Positions 21,650 through 32,671 of a stretch of 64,000 nucleotides of DNA are shown in pieces. The notes below the pieces were generated by a model. The model saw only the letters and a list, made by a program, of their open reading frames with translations. It did not search any database and was not told the origin of the DNA. The stretch covers positions 16,672,966 through 16,736,965 of the forward strand of contig CM060950.1 in NCBI GenBank assembly GCA_030765055.1. The letters are read 5' to 3'. This stretch comes from Mantis religiosa (taxonomy: Eukaryota > Arthropoda > Insecta > Mantodea > Mantidae). Positions within the stretch are counted from its first letter, which is position 1; each line of letters opens with the position of its first letter. The position numbers and the translations under genes were made by a program.

Positions 21650-21935
21650 GATTTAAAGCATATTTATGCTGTCCAATAGAAGGGGATGTCCAACTGCAGC
21701 TTGGTCATCATGCTCTCCCAACCTCAAACCAATTGATTTCCTTTTCTGGGGTGACCTCAAGTCTCTGGTGTATGAAACACCCATTACCTCAAAAGATGAA
21801 TTAACTCTCTGAATAATAGCAGCATATGAAGTTATTCGACACATGAAGAATTTCATACGGAGTACAACAGTCGTTTGTTTGCTGCTTGTATTGAAAATGT
21901 AGGTCGCCATTTCGAGCAGTTCCTATAAACCTGAT
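21650..21935 (+). pseudogene. mariner/Tc1-like transposase C-terminal relic
   Basis: The plus strand reads RGCPTAAWSSCSPNLKPIDF, LFWGDLKSLVYETPITSKDE and, after a stop, IIAAYEVIRHMKNF, then CRHFEQFL-like sequence by frame change. This corresponds to the region around and after the third catalytic residue. The SPDL motif of relatives reads SPNL, so that Asp is lost. No terminal repeats found. Confidence 0.65.
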
Positions 21936-22693
21936 ATAAAGAGTTGCATTTACTTTGTATTTTATGTAAATTCATTCACCCTTTAAACTACCTCCCATTT
22001 AGGCATACAGCATGGAAAAGTATTAAGCAGGACTCAACCTTTGTTAGAAAGAATTATAATTGCACTGACAAGGTGAAATTACAGCATAAAATGCATAAAT
22101 TTATACAGGAATTAAAATTTTAGACAAAATGTTTAAAAAAACCAACCAAACATTAAAAAAAAGACAAAAAATGAAAGAGTCCCAAACTCATTTACCTTTC
22201 ACTTGAAAGCTAACGTCATAACCATTGTGCCAGATGAGTGTTCCGACATGTCTCTTCATTTTCGTGTGTTGTGCATTCAAATGGAATCATTAGCAGTGGC
22301 ATACTGGCACTTCAGAAACTTATAGCCGTTACTTCTACATTTGAACCAACAGGACATAAATCTGCTATCTCAAATTACTTGTTTAAGATCTCACCACTTG
22401 CTCTGAAAATATTTTGGTGCAGTTCATTAACACCTGTATATATTGAATTTCAGTGAAGTACAATTGAGCTTTATGCAATTAAGTGAGCATATAACATACG
22501 CTATTATAATAGAAACTTGAAATGCATTTTCCTTATCACTGCTGAAACAGACACAAGCTGATCACACGACTTTCGGCCATTGAAACAAAAGATCATATTT
22601 GCTGGTATATATCTTTTGGCACGTCATAGCAACAAACAAGATCTAAAGATAATTTGTCTTCTGGTGTTTACTGTTATCAGCAGTTTTGTTTTT
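21936..22693. other. non-coding, nothing recognised
   Basis: AT-rich sequence between the transposase relic and the SINE. Short frames have no domain. Confidence 0.5.
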
Positions 22694-22704
22694 CACTTCA
22701 GTTT

Positions 22705-22953
22705 AGTAGGCCACGCCGTGGCTCAGTGGTTAGACCGCTTGGCTCTCACCAAGGCGGCCCAGGTTCGATCCCAGGTGACCACAAAGTGAGATTTGTGGTG
22801 GACAACACGGCGTTGGGGCGGGTTTTCTCCGGGACCTCCGGTTTCCCCCGCCATCTCATTCCACCGGTGCTCCATCTTCATCTCATGTATCATCAGTGTC
22901 ACCGCCTGCGGTGCCGTATGTAGTAAAAGCGGGCGTTAAACACTATACACATA
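22705..22953 (+). mobile_element. tRNA-derived SINE (second family), flanked by 11-bp direct repeats
   Basis: This is the best preserved copy of the family. The tRNA head has A box CGTGGCTCAGTGGTTAGACC and B box GGTTCGATCCCAGGTGACCA. The body has GGCGGGTTTTCTCCGGGACC, CTCCGGTTTCCCCC and a tail GGGCGTTAAACACTATACAC. It is flanked by CACTTCAGTTT at 22694-22704 and 22954-22964. The GCGTTAAACA-type tail resembles LINE 3' ends, the usual way a SINE borrows LINE machinery. The small frames across it are not genes. Confidence 0.85.
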
Positions 22954-22977
22954 CACTTCAGTTTCTTTTAATCAGTC

Positions 22978-24105
22978 ATGGAGGAAAGAAAAAGGAAACA
23001 TAGGCTAGATCAGGAAGTAAAATTCATACAAGTGGTGCCACTTAATAGACACAAAAACAAAATTGAAAATTGCTTCAGACTTAGGAACTGCTTATACTAT
23101 GTTATGTAGTCATCAGTAACAGAAATGCTTTTTTTGGATGAGTTTTTAAAACGGAGTGCAAAATCAACTAAAAGCAGCTATCATATAATAACAGATGCAA
23201 CAATGACTATTTTAGAGACTGTACTTCTAAACGATCTACTGATAGAGATGTTTTTATAATGGGACAGATGTTATTTAATAGACTGCCAACATCAATTAAA
23301 GCATTAAATGGTACGAAGCAATTTCAAAACAAATTAAAATACTTTTTTAAAGGATAAATGTTTGTACAAAGTTGATGATCTGCAAACATGTTTTTATACT
23401 GTTTATATTTTGCTCTATATCCTATAATTGTAAACTTTTAGATTGTAATTGCCAATGTCAGAAACTGCTTTGCAGTCTATTGACAAATAAATAAATCAAT
23501 AAATAAATGCTGATTTGGAAATGGCACTTTTCATGTGGTTCCAGCAGGAACAGGCTAGAGCTCTACCAATCAGTGGCAACATGCTCAAAGCAACAGCAAC
23601 AGGTTTAGCTAAAATAATGAGCATCACATTGATTTTAGGAGGATGGTTGCAAATAATTAAAGATTGTCGTGGAATCACAGGGAAAACAATGCATGAATCA
23701 AACGCTGTGCGTGACATCACAATGCAATGCTGGAAGAAAGAGGTTCTATCAGGAATCTTAAAGTGTTTATCAGCCTCATAACATCAAAAACTGTGATGAG
23801 ACTGGCCTATTCTACATTCTCCTTAGCAGCAACACATTACCTAAAAAGGTGACTCATGCCGCGGAGGGAAGAAAGGTAAAATTTGGTTCTTTAAATGGTG
23901 AGGCACCAGTAGTGATGAATAGTGTGCCTATAAATGAACTAGGTTTACGGGAGGGTACAAATTTTGATATCTTTGTGCATTTTTATGTGTGTGGAGAGCT
24001 ACAGGATGAGAAAATTGTTGATGTGTGGCAAGAACAGGATGGTAATTTAAAAAAAAAAAAACCAGACCAGTTTCAAGCGGCTCTGACATTATTAAAATCT
24101 TGAAA
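22978..24105 (+). pseudogene. Tigger/pogo-like transposase relic, split by a LINE tail
   Basis: An ATG at 22978 starts MEERKRKHRLDQEVKFIQVV, and a shifted frame continues TKLKIASDLG, like the first helix-turn-helix. After the inserted LINE fragment the gene resumes at 23511 with DLEMALFMWFQQEQARALPI, MLKATATGLA and GWLQIIKDCRGITGKTM, the CENP-B-type second DNA-binding domain. NIKNCDETGLFYILLSSNTL (about 23788-23845) carries the first catalytic Asp in DETG. The following protein (to 24103) looks like the far C-terminal end (INELGLREG, VCGELQDEKIVD), so most of the DDE core is deleted. Frames change at least twice. Confidence 0.7.
23130..23504 (+). mobile_element. 3' fragment of a LINE inserted in the Tigger relic
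   Basis: The segment ends in an (AATA)n-type tail (AATAAATAAATCAATAAATA). Just upstream it encodes MGQMLFNRLPTSIKALNGTK, FQNKLKYFFKG, the typical last residues of a LINE reverse-transcriptase protein. AAATGCT occurs at 23123-23129 and 23505-23511, a plausible 7-bp target duplication, although the second copy overlaps the tail. The clade cannot be named from so short a piece. Confidence 0.6.
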
Positions 24106-25394
24106 TGCCTAAAGTAGTGAAGTATTTAGTGCAATAAATGCGTGTAGGCTTTAAATCAGTCTGAAAAGTTGTAGTAAACCTTAAAGTTCATTAAATATGT
24201 TTTGTAAAATGTGTAGCATTCATTCAATGCAAAAAAAGTAAAACAAGCCAAATTAACTGAATACTTCAAAGTAGAACAACTTTCTAAATGATGTTTCCTT
24301 CGTAAACATATTTATTGTTAGTAAAGTTTTACACATGTATTACTTCTTTTTTAAAAAAAAAAAAAAAAAGTATGATGCACTATCGAAGTCTTGTTTATAT
24401 GTAATTCTGATTTACAAGTATTCTTCGTTCTTCCCCTTGATATCTGTATTTACAGTTGCTCACATCCTATTGTTTTCCTTGGGGATAGAATTACACAACA
24501 AGCAACACTCTAGCACAATGATTATGTGATATAGCACACATTAAATTATAACTAGACCTCGAAGAAAATGCAGCTGGAGGCATGGCTTACCACCACTGGA
24601 GTCCTCTAGCTTTCCCCCTCTATCGTTATTTTAGGTTGCCTCACCTACATCGCGCAAGCTGCACTGGTTATCTGTTTTGCTTTCCCATTCACTGTTACAT
24701 TCACTCATTGTATTTTCTGCCAAATCATGCTTTGTTCCTCAGGGGTTCAAGAAACTATGATCCTATCTATTTGTTGATTGTGAGGTCATGTCCGAGGTAA
24801 TCATTTTCTTATTAATCTCATCTATAAATTAATAATTATTTCGCTTCACTGTGGTGTTCCAATACAGTTAAATCTCAATATAATCATTTTCTGTTTACAT
24901 TGAAAATCAAAATAGCATTAAAATACACGCATTTCATGTTGTTTGCACTGTCGCATGCAGGAAGGGAGAGGTGGGAGTCACGTGATGCTTGGATGGCGTA
25001 GAAGGGGAGAAGGCTCTCCTCGCACATGCGCACACCAACCGCAGTTTGTTTGCGGTCTACCTGTAGTAACATTTAAGTGAAGTACATATCCATCACTTCA
25101 TAATACTACGTGGCTTGTGAATGATATGCATAATGTACAACACACAAAAAGCAGAATAGCCATTTGCAGATCATACCTTTAAATTAGGCACTTCTATTTT
25201 GTTTAATATGATATAGAAATATTCTTCTATGCAACATGGAAACAAATGAATAGTTTATTAATTAACAAAGCTACCAATTGTCAGTATAACACCACTGCTG
25301 ATATGCCGAAATTTCATCCAGCAAGAGTTTTTTACCTGCCAGTAAATCTGACATATATCTGTTGTTTTAAATACATTTAAAAACCATTGGTCTG
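24106..25394. other. AT-rich non-coding stretch
   Basis: Poly-A at about 24353-24369. No gene recognised; the small frames carry no domain. Confidence 0.5.
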
Positions 25395-25480
25395 GGTCGT
25401 ATTTTATTGTATGACCTCGAGATCAGTAGGCCAGTGTCTAACCAACTGGGACACCCAGGATGATCTACTATGAGGAGCAC
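25395..25480 (-). mobile_element. tRNA-like SINE fragment (third type)
   Basis: The minus strand reads GGGTGTCCCAGTTGGTTAGA, then ACTGGCCTACTGATCTCGAG and GTCATACAATAA. The first part is A-box-like, with an anticodon-arm layout common in tRNA-derived SINEs. The B box is decayed. No boundary found. Confidence 0.45.
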
Positions 25481-25541
25481 AGGTGCTCAAGAATAGCTTT
25501 TTTTCAAGCAAATTTAAAGGCCCAAGATTAATAAGCCTGAG

Positions 25542-26770
25542 ATGCCACTCCAACCTATTGTGAGTGCCATTGGCTCTCCCACTCACCAACGGGCCAAGCA
25601 TCGTAACACTTTACTTGATCCCCTAATTTGCTCCTGTCACCACATCAGACAGTCCAGCCAGTTCATCCAAGCGATATCAGTTCACACCCTACCTATAATG
25701 GTCAGTTTTTTAAGTCAGGAGGGGGTAACAATGCGCTCGCCTCTCACCATACCATAGTGAACTTGTTCATGGAAAACTGAGCATATGACCCTGGACACCA
25801 TTCAAATAAACCCAAAGCTTTCTTCAGATATGTGGATAACACATTTGTCATTTGGACCCATGGAAATGAAATAGAACTAGGCAGTATTATATCTTAAGAA
25901 AAATTAAGTTTTATCTGTATGGTTAATAAGTTCTAGCTGGTCGTGAAAGTATCTAATCAACAAGGTTAGCTGCTGTTTACCAAGATTTGCTAGTTTTACA
26001 CCAGATAAGTGTGGCATATGGGCGACTAACCGTAACTTAGACACATCCAGCCATATTCACCCTATTCAGAAGAAGACCGTCATTTCCACGCTGTTACACC
26101 AAGCTTTTGGCATAGTGGATGATGCCAACATACAGCAGGCAATACAGCTCCAAGTTAACTAACAATGGTTAGAGTAACCATGCCAGCAGGGAGGCATACA
26201 GAAGGGTGGTTTGCAACAGAAGTAACTCCCTGGATCCACCTCTTTCCAGAAACAGACAACTGGTTAAACAAGGCTTCTTCATTCTGTTCTACAGCTCCAC
26301 ATCCAACACGATTTCACACATCCTTGCAAGATTCAACATTAAAACTTATTTCACTACACCAAAAATATCCAACAATACCTGAGGCTGGTAAAAGACTATC
26401 ATTCAAGGTTTAAAGAGTCTACACGGTTCTGTGTGAATATGGATGTGTATACGCAGGGTAGATGGGAGACACTATTGAGGAAAGATGCAAAGAGCACCAA
26501 CAAAGCATCAGACTTCTCAGTCCGAAAAATTGGCAGCAGCATTACAGTGCACAGAGGAAGTCCGAAAAATTGGCAGCAGTACTACAGTGAACAGAGATAG
26601 TCCACAAAATAAACTTTCATGACATCACAGTAATAGAGCACATGAACAGATATTATGATAGAGTCATCAAAGAAAGTACACAGATCTGCTTAACTACAAT
26701 AAAGACTCCAAAGTTTGAGCCCAGTCTGGACACCAACTATCAAACATACTATGAACAAAAACTAATTTGA
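25542..26770 (+). pseudogene. Penelope-like reverse transcriptase / GIY-YIG, heavily decayed
   Basis: Recognisable blocks: MPLQPIVSAIGSPTHQRAKH (25542), KPKAFFRYVDNTFVIWTHGN (about 25808-25868, catalytic YVDD here YVDN), HPIQKKTVISTLLHQAFGIV (about 26055-26115), STSNTISHIL and IKTYFTTPK (about 26290-26360). The endonuclease remnant is YGCVYA... and ERCKEHQQSIRL (about 26437-26520, in a changed frame), then HMNRYYDRVIKES near 26640. The palm is interrupted between the YVDN motif and HPIQKK by the unclassified repeat. Many stops. Confidence 0.7.
25872..26025 (+). repeat. unclassified interspersed repeat, copy 2
   Basis: Collinear with 20555-20745. It sits inside the Penelope-like palm coding sequence, where the protein match breaks after THGNE and resumes with NRNLDTSSHIHP, so it probably inserted there. 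No flanking duplication found. Confidence 0.6.
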
Positions 26771-27233
26771 TCCCCTATAGTAAACTCTTTCCCTGATGGC
26801 AGCCTTCCCATGGACCACGTGGACAAATCGTACATCACCATTCGCTCACTGGCTAGGATAGCGCAGGCTCCACCCACTAAACTATGACTACATATATAAA
26901 AATTTCAGCATTAACATCAAGCACACATATTAGTATATTGATAAAATACTCTTACAATATAAATGACATGCAGTGCCACAAATTAAATCATATCGCTAAC
27001 AAATGATGTTTTAGGATCACACTCAATAATAACAATGAATAATTGGAATCAGGACCACACATTTTAATAAGATGTTAGATGAAGTCTCCATCAAGCACAC
27101 AAGAATAACATACCTAATCCCCTACCTAAATATCCAAGGGCACAAGCACGCCCTCTGTCATATTTGCATCCTGGCACCTGCCCGGGCATCAGCCTGACCA
27201 ATATACCCTCACCCCAAATCCTCAAGTGCCATA

Positions 27234-29349
27234 GGGCCTGTATTACGATCTACGGTTAAGGTGTTGGTTAACAGTTAACTTGGAGTTACACGCAGATGTC
27301 GGTATTACGACCTTCGGTTAAGGGCTGAGTTATTTCTTAAGGTAAACTAACCCTTACCTTGAGTAGCGGTTAGTGAGATAACTTGGAGTTTACCTTCACA
27401 CACAAAAAAGAAAATGGCGTACCTTCAGGCCAGATTGAATGTTGACAGCGATTCTGAGGATGAAATGTTGGCACAGTATTTATTTAATAGAAGATGAGCT
27501 AAAAGAACTAGAATGCGGAAAGATAATTTCATACATATATATGTGACATGTTGAAAATGAAATAAAATACGTCACATGAGTATTAGGTATCTTACGTAAT
27601 AGGTTAGGGTGTCAATGACTTGTTGCAAGTAATGCAATATTTTATGCAACCAAAATTGGAACATGTTTTAACGAACATAAATGTAATAAACAAAGCATGT
27701 TAAACCTACACCGGAAAGTACACGTAAATACTATATGTGTAGGTGGGTAGGTATAAAAGTTCAGAAACTTGCTGTAGTAGTAAACATTCAATTTTGCTAA
27801 TAGTGGGTGCAATGTTTAATTTGCGTTTAGTTAAAGCATTACCAGAGGAAAGTAACAAACTGTAAAGCAAACAGTGAATAAAACAAATTTTTTAGGTTAT
27901 GCAATTTGTATCGATGTCCAAACCATTACTGCAAATGCTGTTCACACATGTAATGTAGCTAATTACATGTACAATACCATAATGGTTTAGTCCCTCAATG
28001 TGCCTAAATGAATACCATTTGCTAATTATATTGCAATTTATGCAGTGTGTGCACTGTCTCAATGCAAGTTCAAGTATTACTTATGATTCTTGCCATACCT
28101 ACTATAGATTGTGCAAATGCAGTACATAAATATATTTGCTGCAAATCGCACACGTAAAGATATGCTAAAACCTGCCCATCTTGTATCCTGTGGTATTTAA
28201 ATGAAGCCATTTATTTGTTCAATTACATTTTTCAATCAAGGGCTCAATGCTGTGACTGAAATGTGGCATTTGATTATGGAGTGTCAAGAAGAAATGTAAG
28301 TGTGGTACAACCGGTTTCCTTAAAAGAAAACCATAGCTATTGCTTCATAACTAGCCAAATATATTATGTTTAAAAAAATCAGGTACCAAGTTACTGGTCC
28401 CAGAATACATATTTTATAACCTTGCTTTTATTCATGGATGACTTATAATTTGTGGACCTTCCGCCTTTGCATATACCTCTGTGAAATAATTTATATAAGA
28501 GGTGATTTATTCATGAGGATAAACTACTAACCAAATGATTTTAGCCAAATTATATTTGTGCAATACTATTATCAGAATTAATAACAGTTATGTGGCCTTT
28601 TAAAAAAAAAAATTGACTGGAATTCTCTTGGTGTTCATAAATTAACAAGGCATTCCATATATTCTCCATATATCTCACCTATATAACCTATAACACTAAC
28701 CTAACGCTATGAAAAAATTAAACTGTAAACGAACTATGCTAGACCTGATGTGTGTTTGGAGGAATTTAGTAACAGTGACGTCAAAATTAATATAAAAATT
28801 ATTTGTGGTTGGTTTATTGACACTCGTCACTTACTTTTTCATATATTTATGAGAGACTAGTTTCAAAGGCCCTGGCCTCCATTTTCAATCTCTTCCCAAC
28901 TGGCCAGTTGGGAAGAGATTGAAAATGGAGGCCAGGGCCTTTGAAACTAGTCTCTCATAAATATATGAAAAAGTAAGTGACGAGTGTCAATAAACCAACC
29001 ACAAATAATTTTTATATGCTAGACCTTATTACGAATGAACTATTCGTGGAAATATCACGAAAATATACAGAAAACAGCTAATAAAAAAAGTTAAAACAAG
29101 ACGCATGATGATACTACATGTGTTTGGTTTTCCCGCTAATTCACATTCTAAACACAAGATAGCGTTGCAAACAAGGTAAAATCCTAGTGGAAAATATTGC
29201 CAACCGTTCACATTCAACCATAATGCATAGGGTAACAAACCTACAGTTAAATCGAGTTCATAATACGAGGCACTGAACCTAACCAATGGTTACTGATAAC
29301 TGAAAGGTAACAAACTTCCGCTAGTAACTGGAGATCGTAATACAGGCCC
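27234..29349. mobile_element. Harbinger-like TIR element (2.1 kb)
   Basis: GGGCCTGTATTACGATCT at 27234-27251 is repeated exactly inverted at 29332-29349, and both ends are flanked by ATA (27231-27233 and 29350-29352). A GGGCCTGT start and a 3-bp target duplication fit the PIF/Harbinger group, although ATA is not the usual TWA. Subterminal motifs (GGTTAAG, GTTAACT) repeat near the left end. A possible start MAYLQARLNVDSDSEDEMLA lies at 27415 but stops after about 28 codons. No transposase is readable, so this is a non-autonomous or gutted copy. Confidence 0.75.
28790..29017. repeat. perfect 228-bp palindrome without spacer
   Basis: The arms 28790-28903 and 28904-29017 (114 bp each) are exact reverse complements, meeting at AACTGG|CCAGTT. 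TATGCTAGACCT occurs before the structure (28735-28746) and at its right edge (29015-29026). It lies inside the Harbinger-like element. Confidence 0.9.
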
Positions 29350-29560
29350 ATAGCGTTGCTGCTGCACTTCCTCTCCTGAATTCTCACCAGTGAAGGCTTT
29401 TTAGTGCATAGGGATGACGGTTCATACTGTCAATGGAGTCCCACCCTCCAATCCCAGCATTAATGGGTAAAAGGATTTTCCCTCCACTCAAGAGAAAAAA
29501 CTAACAACAGTTCCTGAAAAAGGCCATGGAGTTCTACAATGGCCAAAACATCAATTTTAT

Positions 29561-31715
29561 CAATTTGACATGACTGATCACCAATGAAGTCATCCTCAAA
29601 TTTAAAGGCTGTATAGGACAAATGTTTAATTCAGAGAAGTAACATCCTCTCAATTTTTGAGTCTCCATTTGCTGCCCTGGGTTAGTTACGTACACAGTAA
29701 CAGGATCTTCATCTTACAAAGCAGAGCACTATGAATTTTAAGCGATGTTGGAACTTGACAATCATGTATGTCATTTTTTAAGAAAAGAGCATTTCGGCAC
29801 TCGAGTCAATACATATTCACGTGTATTAATGTAGTTGATTACTAGTACATGTTTAACTTTCTCTGGTACACAGCCACAATATAAAAGAAATGACTTGCAC
29901 AGGCCATTTAATTCCTTGTAAGTTTAACAAAACATCATTCCTACTCTGGCACACAAGCACATGATGCTCTTCATTTAGCCCTGAAATTACTGAGTAAACC
30001 AAGCTAAGCTCATGTTAATTATTTACAACATAAACACGTATTATATTATAGCTTCTACTGTAATGATGTGCTCAGGTGTTTGGCGGATGCCCACCATGAA
30101 CACATCATACATTCAAAGTAAATGCTGCTGCTGCTGCACCACCACCACATTTGGTTAGGATTACTTAACATAGGTGATGGGGAAAAACAAAACATACGAA
30201 AAAACAACAAATAAATATTGCATGCTTGTATGATGTGTTTTATATCCTTGAGCCTGGCTCATTCCGAATGAAATAAGATGCAACACAACACAAATCATCT
30301 GCATGTCCTGTACTGTCTTATATATGACTGCTCATAGTAAAGCAACAAAGTAAATTTATATCCCTGTAACTTCATCTTTTACCACAAAGTAACCATCTTT
30401 TGTCTAAACCTGTGGTTTTAATTAATTACTTGCAATGAAATATATTAATGGTAAGCAAAATTACCTTTTAGTGATGTCTTGTCATCAACTGAAATGTAAT
30501 CAAACTGAGCTTCTCTGACACACACGCATGTCATTTACCCAACAGAACATATTTATCCTTGAACATGCAATTGCGCAGTTAAGTGAGGACCCTCCCAGAA
30601 CTATGCACATAACTGCCGGTGTGGCAGTCCAAGTTTATTGTCTACAATGCATATTCTCTATATTAATCATGCTAGTACAATAATTGTAACTTGCGTATAG
30701 TTATAATTATGTTCTTCACAAGTTTATTTACATAATTATGTTCTTCACAAGTTTATTTACTGAAAATGTGATTATAACTGTTTTGTTTGATGCGATAATA
30801 CAATGTATTACTGATGCTACTCCGCATATTTACTGTCCCAGAAAAGAAAGGATAGGTGACTTTGGATAAGTTATCATACTCGAGTTCAAATGCTGGGTTC
30901 CACAGCTAACGAATACTACCACAAGCCCTCAGTATATGAGAACACTTATGTTAGTAACTTCAGGGTAGATGCATATTAATACAGAGTTATAAAGGAGTAA
31001 AAGATCACAGGGGTTTACACTACACTGATGTTTCGGCTACAAATGCTACACTCCTCTACTTATAAAACTTACTTCGGCTGGGCTTTAAGACTTGGGGCCC
31101 TTAGTATTTTTCTTTATACTTGTATATTACGTCCGTCACAGCATCGTTAAACAAGCTCGAAAACGAGGTACCAGTTAGGATAGATCCGAAGTACGATAAC
31201 TTGATTAACATTAGCGGTTTAAGTTGCTGTCTTCTGAAATCACTTCAATATCGGCGCTCTGCTTTGAAAAACTGTCAACAAACATAAATTACAGATGTGG
31301 TCGCACCGCTGCTTAACACTATAGCATCTGAATATGTACCAGTCTATAAATTACCCGGATACTGACACCCTAGCACATTGAATGAACGCAGCTATTCCCT
31401 CAAAATGAAGCTCTCCTTTCTTTCAAATGCTATCGGCGTAAACTAACCAATAAAAACTCTTACATAAGAGATAGAAACTAATTCAATGAACAAATTATTA
31501 GTAAATGAATGTTGCGTCAAGCGGCGCAACGGAGTTCGAATTATTGAAACTAAAATAGATAAACCTAAAGCCCCTTCACTAAGCGCAAAAGGGACAAAAA
31601 TATGGTTATATACAATACATACTTATCGAAAAATAGGTAATTTACGTAAGTAAGAAGCAAATAAATTGTAATCAGTTTCGAAAATGGCGTGGGTGACGCT
31701 TTACTATTTACTTAC
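29561..31715. other. AT-rich non-coding stretch; first intron side of the ZAD gene
   Basis: No exon, repeat or transposon recognised. The intron of the minus-strand ZAD exon starts at 31715 and runs toward lower coordinates, so at least part of this is probably intronic. I looked here for the second half of a ZAD domain (paired cysteines) and for C2H2 fingers and saw none. Confidence 0.5.
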
Positions 31716-31847
31716 CTTTATGGGAAGACAGCATTTTATTTTTAATAACACTTCGCCACGTTCTTCCTCGTCTTCAAAGATAGGTACAGATACTTTATCT
31801 TTCATAAGACATAACCGACAAAGCTCCAGGTAATTTATTTTCGTCAT
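31716..31847 (-). CDS. first coding exon of a ZAD zinc-finger protein gene
   Basis: An ATG at 31847 opens 44 codons starting MTKINYLELCRLCLMKDKVS, then VPIFEDEEERG and LLKIKCCLPIK. C-R-L-C-L near the N terminus, followed by P-I-F, acidic residues and L-x-K-I-x-x-C-L-P-I-K, matches the first half of the zinc-finger-associated domain (ZAD), an insect dimerisation domain at the N terminus of C2H2 transcription factors. The second Cys pair should lie in the next exon. The exon ends exactly after codon 44 at AAG|GTAAG, a good phase-0 splice donor. Later exons are not visible; they may lie beyond a long intron. There are no stops. This is the only host-like coding sequence I find. Confidence 0.75.
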
Positions 31848-32189
31848 TTTAATAGATTAACACAATTCATTCATTCTCCATTAATAAACCAACATACAAC
31901 TCAACGCTTACAGGTTCGGCAACATTAGCCAGTATCACATAAAACATTCAGCGGATTTATGCTGCCAATCACAAGAAATACCCTATTTTAATAAAGATTG
32001 CTTATTTTGTATGTCTTTAATTGTTCGCTTTCTTATTCATTTTTATTAAAAGTTCCTAAATAGCAAGAAGGTCTCTATAGACAGTACATCAAATAAAGTT
32101 AAATCCAATTTCTTGGTTGCCGCACCTCGTATACGGGATAGCTGTGTGAGGTATAAAATTAGTAATTGCAAACAGAGTATGAACACATT
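31848..32189. other. non-coding, upstream of the ZAD exon and before the LINE
   Basis: Probably contains the 5' UTR and promoter of the minus-strand ZAD gene; no specific motif can be supported. Confidence 0.35.
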
Positions 32190-32671
32190 CGACAGACACT
32201 TGGACTGTACAACTCGTGTCTCACCGACTCATCCGCACCGTGGGCCAGTCACACACGCGGACTGTACAACTCGTGTGCTCGACTGAACACAACAGGAAAG
32301 CAGCAGTTCGGCGAAGTAGTGCCTTCTTCTCCCTGCGCAGCGTAGCCTGCGCAGCAGAGCCTTCATCTGCAGGCGCAGCAGCGCCTGCCTTCATCCGGCC
32401 GGCAGTGCCTTCTCCTGCACTAGCAAACAGCAGCAGCAGCCCAGCCAACCCTCTTCTGGCGGACCTTCTAGAGTTAGCTCGTAGAGCTACTCCGCCAGCA
32501 AAAGACGAACCAGCCAGAACCAGAGTCAGCAAGTACTCGGGACAGACCGACCGACTGACCACGACACTGCCGGCCCACAAGATCGCAGCCAAGGGTCCTG
32601 ACTTAGGTTGGAACCCGGGGTCCGCCCGACCTGGCGCGTCGCAAGGCGTCCGATCCTCTGTGGGGAGCCGG

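Larger units (their letters stand above)
25540..29560 (+). mobile_element. second Penelope-like relic, split by a Harbinger-like element
   Basis: Coding remnants run 25542-26770. A non-coding 3' region follows (CGCAGGCTCCACCCACTAAA near 26865) and continues after the inserted element (27234-29349) to about 29560, where CCTGAAAAAGGCCATGG and TGGCCAAAACATC occur, a hairpin-like block typical of Penelope 3' ends. The repeat at 25872-26025 also lies inside it. It is much more decayed than the copy at 12-14 kb and of a different subfamily. Confidence 0.65.

Noticed and set aside
24582..24800. 72-codon plus-strand frame with hydrophobic and aromatic residues
   Set aside because: No recognisable domain, signal or splice context; length is within chance for this region.
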